Assembly: GCF_049587675.1 (NCBI RefSeq)
Contig: NZ_JBAVEJ010000300.1
Coordinates: forward strand, 1-20,040
DNA: 20,040 nucleotides
Direction of reading: 5' to 3'
Source of the DNA: Sulfuricaulis sp049587675
GTDB lineage: Bacteria; Pseudomonadota; Gammaproteobacteria; Acidiferrobacterales; Sulfurifustaceae
This document shows, in pieces, positions 16,291 through 20,040 of this stretch (the stretch's first letter is position 1; each line of letters begins with the position of its first letter). A model generated the notes under the pieces. That model searched no databases. It had not been told where the DNA came from and worked only from the letters and a program-made list of their open reading frames with translations. The translations under genes and the position numbers were made by a program.

Positions 16291-16368
16291 TCGCCTGATG
16301 CCGCGAGTCACGCGCCGGAGATTGCCGGCGGCGCCCACGACCGGACGCAGCAGGCAGCAAGTTCACGC

Positions 16369-17769
16369 ATGAAGAAATTCACGCTGGTTCTTGGTTTCAC
16401 GCTGATCGCGCTGGTGGCGCTGGCCGCCGCGGGATTGCCTTACTGGTTCGGCATGGAAGCGGAAAAAACCTACGCCGCCATGCTCGAACAATTGTCGGGC
16501 AGCAGCGGCCTGCAATTCACGGGCAAAAAATATCAGCGCGGCTGGCTGAGTTCCACGGCCGAGACCGTCATCCGTCATCCGCAACTCCCGATCGAGCTAA
16601 CCGCCCAACACCGCATCAGCCACGGTCCGCTGCCGCTCGACCGGCTGCTGCAGGGCGATTGGAACCTCACGCCGGTGCAGGCGCGCATCGTCAGCCGGAT
16701 ATCCCTGAACGCCGCGGGAATGCAAAATGCCCCGTCATTGCCGCCGCTCTCCGCCGAGACCACCTTCCGTCTGAACGGAGATGGCGCGATGCATGCCGAA
16801 ATGCCGCCACTCAAGACCGGCGGTGCCAAGGGCGGCACCATCGATTGGCGCGGGATGAGCGCGGACATGACGTTCGACCGGGCGTGGCGCAAGATCCGCT
16901 TGGACGCGCTCATGCCGTCGCTGACTGTGACCGCTCCCGATCAGGGCGAGATGTCGCTGTCCAAGCTGTCCCTGCATTCCGACACGCAGGAAGGCTTCGC
17001 AGGTTATTCCTTCGGTGACGCCAGCCTGAACGTCGCGCAACTCGAGTTCGGCAATACCGCCGGACGCGTCAGTTTGAAGGGATTCGCACTCTCGTCCACG
17101 GCGCGTCCCGCGGGTGACAACGTCAGTCTGGTCATCCGTTACACACTCGATGAAGCTCAGGTCGCGGAGGAACGCTTCGGCCCCGGGCAACTGGTGATCG
17201 AAGCGCGCAATCTGGATGCGGCGGCGCTGATGAAATTCAAAAACGTGGTCGACGCCCTCACCCGGGGCAACCTGCCGCCCGCGCAAGCGGGCATGATCGT
17301 GGCCGGGAAAGCCATGGAACTCATCGCGGAACTATCCAAAAAGGCCCCGGAAGTGGAAATCACGCGCCTCAGCTTCAAGACACGGGAAGGCGAGATCAGC
17401 GGCAAGGGGAAGTTTGTTCTCGATGGCCGGAAACACGACATCGCCCGGAATCCGATGCAAATGTTGATGGCGTTCGCCGGCGACTTCGAACTGGCCATTC
17501 CCGCGGCGGTACTCAAGCGCCTGCTCACACCGCAGATCCGCCAGGATATCGCGGCCTATCGCCAAAGCGGCGCCCTGACGGCGGATGATGTGGCCCATCT
17601 CGGCCCGGAAGCCATGGCGGAAATCGTCGACCGGGTGTTCCCGCAATACCTGGCACGGAACGATTTCACCCGTCTACTGGTCGAGGAAAACGGCGTGTAC
17701 AAGCTCAAGCTCATCATCCGCCAGGGACAATTGCTGATCAACGGCAAGCCGTGGCACGTGCCCGCCTAG
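16369..17769 (+). CDS. DUF945 (YdgA-like) family protein
   Basis: Envelope protein of unknown biochemical function, related to E. coli YdgA. The 466-residue sequence has an N-terminal signal anchor (about residues 5-27) followed directly by YWFGMEAEKTY. A short repetitive beta-rich region then includes KKYQRGWLSSTAET (about 53-67), a feature characteristic of DUF945. The rest is a large extracytoplasmic domain rich in LSLHSD/ISRISL-type strands with a helical C-terminal part. Length is close to that of YdgA (about 500). The ATG is at 16369, with only a weak ribosome-binding site. It is 78 bp after the CDGSH gene and ends before a palindromic repeat and the convergent amtB terminator. Confidence 0.88.
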   Translation: MKKFTLVLGFTLIALVALAAAGLPYWFGMEAEKTYAAMLEQLSGSSGLQFTGKKYQRGWLSSTAETVIRHPQLPIELTAQHRISHGPLPLDRLLQGDWNLTPVQARIVSRISLNAAGMQNAPSLPPLSAETTFRLNGDGAMHAEMPPLKTGGAKGGTIDWRGMSADMTFDRAWRKIRLDALMPSLTVTAPDQGEMSLSKLSLHSDTQEGFAGYSFGDASLNVAQLEFGNTAGRVSLKGFALSSTARPAGDNVSLVIRYTLDEAQVAEERFGPGQLVIEARNLDAAALMKFKNVVDALTRGNLPPAQAGMIVAGKAMELIAELSKKAPEVEITRLSFKTREGEISGKGKFVLDGRKHDIARNPMQMLMAFAGDFELAIPAAVLKRLLTPQIRQDIAAYRQSGALTADDVAHLGPEAMAEIVDRVFPQYLARNDFTRLLVEENGVYKLKLIIRQGQLLINGKPWHVPA

Positions 17770-17808
17770 GTGGCGCTGGCCAGCCTGGGAACCACCGAAT
17801 AAAGCCAT

Positions 17809-17860
17809 CCGCTCGCCCTGAGTCCGCTCGTGCATCGACAAGCTCAGCACAAGCGGACTT
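17809..17860. repeat. GAGCTTGTCGA-type interspersed palindromic repeat
   Basis: A 13-position stem (17821-17833 with 17847-17859, one mismatch that becomes a G-U pair on the minus-strand RNA) closes a 13-nt loop that reads TGAGCTTGTCGAT on the minus strand. Immediately left, ccgctcgccctgag (17809-17822) resembles the left half of a second variant of the same widely dispersed proteobacterial palindrome. It lies between convergent genes, the usual place for such REP-like elements. Confidence 0.65.
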
Positions 17861-17887
17861 AATCAGATCTTTCTCAGCAAACTCAGC

Positions 17888-17915
17888 AAAAAAAACGGGC
17901 GCCATAGGCGCCCGT
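17888..17915 (-). terminator. Intrinsic terminator of glnK-amtB
   Basis: A 9-bp GC-rich stem (acgggcgcc at 17895-17903, ggcgcccgt at 17907-17915) with a 3-nt loop is followed on the minus strand by eight consecutive T residues. It lies 26 bp past the amtB stop. This is the clearest intrinsic terminator in the window. Confidence 0.93.
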
Positions 17916-17941
17916 CAAACTCTCACAGAAGGATACTGTCT

Positions 17942-19435
17942 TCAAAGACGATAGGCCGACTCCCCGTGGGAAGTGGTGTCGAGGCCTTCGCGCTCTTCTT
18001 CCGGGGCGACACGCAGACCCACTATCAAGTCGGCGATCTTATAGGCGATGAATGCCACCACCGCCGTCCAAACCACCGTCACACCGACAGCCTTGGCCTG
18101 GATAATGAACTGGTCCATGATCGCGCCATAGCCGGGCTTCATCTCGAACCAGTTGTTATAGAAACCGGGTCCGCCCAGCGACGGTGAATTGAACACACCG
18201 GTCATCAACGCGCCGAAGATGCCGCCCACAGCATGCACGCCGAAAACGTCCAGTGAGTCATCGGCCTTGAGCCAGCCCTTGAGCTGGTTGACGCCCCAGA
18301 GGCAGATGAGACCGGCGCCGGTGCCAATGACGAATGCACCCGGGATGCCGACATTGCCGGCCGCTGGCGTGATCGCTACGAGACCCGCGACCGCACCCGA
18401 GGCCGCGCCCAGCATCGACGGCTTGCTCTTGAAGATCCACTCACCGAACATCCACGACAGCACCGCACAGGCGGTGGCGAGGTAGGTATTCATGAAAGCG
18501 AGCGATGCGGAGCCGTTCGCTTCGAGCGCGGAACCGGCGTTGAAGCCGAACCAGCCGACCCACAGCAGCGAGGCGCCGATCATGGTCATGGTCACGTTGT
18601 GCGGCGCCATATGCTCCTTGCCGAAGCCAGTGCGCTTGCCGATGACATAGGCACCGACCAGACCCGCGACACCGGCATTGATGTGGACCACCGTGCCGCC
18701 GGCGAAGTCGAGCGCGCCCCACTGCCATAGCAATCCGGCTTTGGCGTTCATCGCGTCGACCGTATTTGCCGCAGTGTAGGCATCCGGCCCCATCCAGAAC
18801 CACACCATGTGCGAGATCGGTATGTAGGCGAAGGTAAACCAGATCACCATGAAGATAAGTACGGCGGAGAACTTCACGCGCTCCACGAACGCGCCCAGGA
18901 TCAGCGCGCAGGTAATGGCGGCAAAGGTCGCCTGGAAGGCCACAAACACGAGCTCATAGAGCGGGGTGCCCTTGCTGAAGGTGGCGGCCATGGAGAAGCT
19001 GCCGTCAGCCGCGACGAATGTGCCCTTCAGGAACAGCCGGTCGAGACCGCCGAAGAATGGAGCTAGCGAACCGCTGCCCTCGGTGAACGCGAGGCTGTAG
19101 CCGTAGACACACCACAGCACCGTGATCAGCGAAAACACCACGAACACCTGCATCAGCACCGAGAGCGTGTTCTTCGAGCGCACCATGCCGCCGTAGAACA
19201 GCGCCAACGCCGGTACGCTCATCATCAGCACCAGCGCCGTGGACACCAGCATCCACGACACATCGCCTTTGTTCGGTGTGGGTGCAGGAGCGGCAGCCGG
19301 GGCCGCAGCGGCCGCTGCCGCGGGGGCAGCCGCGGGAGCAGCGGTATTGTCAGCGACGGCGAGCAACGGCATGCCTAACAGCAGCACGACTCCGAGGGCG
19401 CCGAACAGCTTTTTCAGATTGAATGACATAAACAT
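17942..19435 (-). CDS. amtB: Ammonium transporter AmtB
   Basis: Trimeric inner-membrane channel of the Amt/Rh family for ammonium uptake. Starting at the ATG at 19435, 8 bp after an AGGAG Shine-Dalgarno, it is 497 residues. It has a signal peptide (to about residue 28), an unusual Ala/Pro-rich segment (31-54), and then about eleven transmembrane helices beginning at SWMLVSTALVLMM. Pore residues are present: the Asp of ALDFAGGTVVH (D243) and the twin histidines H251 and H401 (FGVHAVGG). The C-terminal tail EEEREGLDTTSHGE is the region involved in GlnK control. The frame is open further upstream to 19477 but that would overlap glnK. The gene follows glnK by 16 bp, so they form one transcription unit, and GlnK is expected to block the channel when nitrogen is ample. 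Confidence 0.96.
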   Translation of the reverse strand: MFMSFNLKKLFGALGVVLLLGMPLLAVADNTAAPAAAPAAAAAAAPAAAPAPTPNKGDVSWMLVSTALVLMMSVPALALFYGGMVRSKNTLSVLMQVFVVFSLITVLWCVYGYSLAFTEGSGSLAPFFGGLDRLFLKGTFVAADGSFSMAATFSKGTPLYELVFVAFQATFAAITCALILGAFVERVKFSAVLIFMVIWFTFAYIPISHMVWFWMGPDAYTAANTVDAMNAKAGLLWQWGALDFAGGTVVHINAGVAGLVGAYVIGKRTGFGKEHMAPHNVTMTMIGASLLWVGWFGFNAGSALEANGSASLAFMNTYLATACAVLSWMFGEWIFKSKPSMLGAASGAVAGLVAITPAAGNVGIPGAFVIGTGAGLICLWGVNQLKGWLKADDSLDVFGVHAVGGIFGALMTGVFNSPSLGGPGFYNNWFEMKPGYGAIMDQFIIQAKAVGVTVVWTAVVAFIAYKIADLIVGLRVAPEEEREGLDTTSHGESAYRL

Positions 19436-19451
19436 GGAATTTTCTCCTGTA

Positions 19452-19790
19452 TCAAAGCGCATCTTTGCCGGTTTCACCGGTGCGGATACGGACGACCTGT
19501 TCGAGGTCTGTTACAAAGATTTTTCCGTCACCGATTTTGTCAGTGCGGGCCGCCTTGACGATGGCCTCGATGACGCGATCCAACTGCTTGGAATCGATGG
19601 CGACCTCGAGCTTTACCTTGGGCAGAAAATCCACGACATACTCCGCGCCGCGGTAAAGCTCAGTGTGACCCTTTTGCCGGCCGAAGCCCTTGACTTCGGT
19701 GACGGTCACGCCCTGCACGCCGACTTCGGCGAGCGCATCGCGCACGTCGTCGAGCTTGAAGGGTTTGATAATGGCAGTAACGAATTTCAT
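19452..19790 (-). CDS. glnK: Nitrogen regulatory PII protein GlnK
   Basis: Trimeric PII signal protein that senses ATP/ADP and 2-oxoglutarate, is uridylylated on the T-loop, and binds AmtB to regulate ammonium uptake. The 112-residue protein has the normal length. The T-loop includes GRQKGHTELYRGAEYVVDF, with the uridylylation tyrosine at Y51, and the C-terminal signature GKIFVTDLEQVVRIRTGE is intact. A strong AGGAGG Shine-Dalgarno lies at 19795-19800, 4 bp before the ATG. The name GlnK rather than GlnB rests on the linkage to amtB. No promoter or sigma-54 site was found in the 57 bp upstream, which holds a terminator-like stem. Confidence 0.95.
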   Translation of the reverse strand: MKFVTAIIKPFKLDDVRDALAEVGVQGVTVTEVKGFGRQKGHTELYRGAEYVVDFLPKVKLEVAIDSKQLDRVIEAIVKAARTDKIGDGKIFVTDLEQVVRIRTGETGKDAL

Positions 19791-19802
19791 GTAGCCTCCT
19801 TA

Positions 19803-19833
19803 AAAGGCGCGGGCGGTAACCGATACCGCCCGC
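19803..19833 (-). terminator. Terminator-like hairpin between the porin gene and glnK
   Basis: A perfect 10-bp stem (gcgggcggta at 19809-19818, taccgcccgc at 19824-19833) with a 5-nt loop is followed on the minus strand by GCCTTTTA. It lies 14 bp past the stop of the upstream outer-membrane gene and just before the glnK Shine-Dalgarno. The short T-run suggests partial termination or attenuation rather than a full stop. Confidence 0.65.
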
Positions 19834-19847
19834 GGAATTGCCATGGA

Positions 19848-20040
19848 TTAGAACTTGTAAACCAGCTCAAGACCGGCAAACTTCTGGTTGTCGGTCGCCG
19901 TGCCGCCGTCCGAGTACACATTCTCGTCCGACTTGTCGCCCCGCAGCTCGGCCCGCAGCTCCGTACTCTTTACCGGGGCATAGGCAACCGTCAGCGTGTT
20001 GCTCTTCACGGTCTGCGAACTAAAACCGCAGCCGGTTCTG
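19848..20040 (-). CDS. Outer-membrane beta-barrel porin, C-terminal fragment
   Basis: Only the last 63 codons are in the window; the gene continues past the right edge. The frame ends with alternating-strand sequence: SNTLTVAYAPVKSTELRAEL, then a loop rich in Asp, Gly and Ser, then FAGLELVYKF and a stop. A final strand ending in phenylalanine is the signal for outer-membrane barrel assembly. The pattern resembles the OmpL-like putative porin-2 (BBP2) group, which is often found next to glnK-amtB, but a short fragment cannot settle the family. It lies upstream of glnK on the same strand, separated by a terminator-like hairpin. Confidence 0.75.
   Translation of the reverse strand, partial: RTGCGFSSQTVKSNTLTVAYAPVKSTELRAELRGDKSDENVYSDGGTATDNQKFAGLELVYKF

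Noticed and set aside
15981..16298. 105-codon frame overlapping the CDGSH gene
   Set aside because: The overlapping frame from 16057 has eight conserved cluster ligands; this one has no family features.
19436..19477. Upstream in-frame start for amtB
   Set aside because: It overlaps glnK, whereas the ATG at 19435 has an AGGAG at ideal spacing and gives a proper signal peptide.

Overview
The window looks like ordinary chromosome from a fairly GC-rich gammaproteobacterium. The evidence is the pilMNOPQ operon divergent from a class A penicillin-binding protein gene, a biosynthetic arginine decarboxylase (SpeA type), a GlnK-AmtB pair and a two-motif CDGSH protein. A chemolithotrophic or environmental lineage such as Acidiferrobacterales is possible, but that is inference. 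No phage, transposase, CRISPR array, rRNA or tRNA was recognised.

Layout. Positions 34-5527 (minus strand) hold pilM-N-O-P-Q, the inner-membrane alignment complex and outer-membrane secretin of a type IVa pilus, with the tight or overlapping junctions of one transcript. An AT-rich divergent intergenic region (5528-5795) separates it from the plus-strand PBP1A gene (5796-8327). A 218-residue protein of unknown function (8327-8983) overlaps the PBP1A stop, and argS (9063-10823) follows. After argS comes 251 bp of non-coding DNA with two nested sets of inverted repeats, then a SPOR-domain protein (11075-11644). A minus-strand DUF4124 protein (11622-12110) converges with it. The next 350 bp contains a degenerate copy of the 3' end of the SPOR gene.

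Positions 12472-13116 encode an AlkA-type DNA glycosylase, convergent with speA (13113-15005, minus). speA is head-to-head with speE (15105-15950, plus). Together they provide arginine decarboxylation and the aminopropyl transfer that makes spermidine; agmatine-to-putrescine and SpeD functions must be elsewhere. A CDGSH iron-sulfur protein and a DUF945 (YdgA-like) protein follow. Next come a GAGCTTGTCGA-type interspersed palindrome and a strong terminator for the minus-strand glnK-amtB unit (17942-19790). The 3' end of an outer-membrane beta-barrel gene runs off the right edge.

Functionally the window is mostly housekeeping: pilus assembly, peptidoglycan synthesis, cell-division-type SPOR protein, tRNA charging, alkylation repair, polyamine synthesis and nitrogen uptake. 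I did not find a clear new multi-gene system. The most unusual signals are small: a possible structural switch in the SPOR mRNA leader (16-pair long-range stem against two competing local hairpins), the duplicated SPOR 3' end flanking the DUF4124 gene, a 15-bp tandem duplication that doubles the PBP1A start codon, and a 21-bp-period direct repeat between speA and speE.
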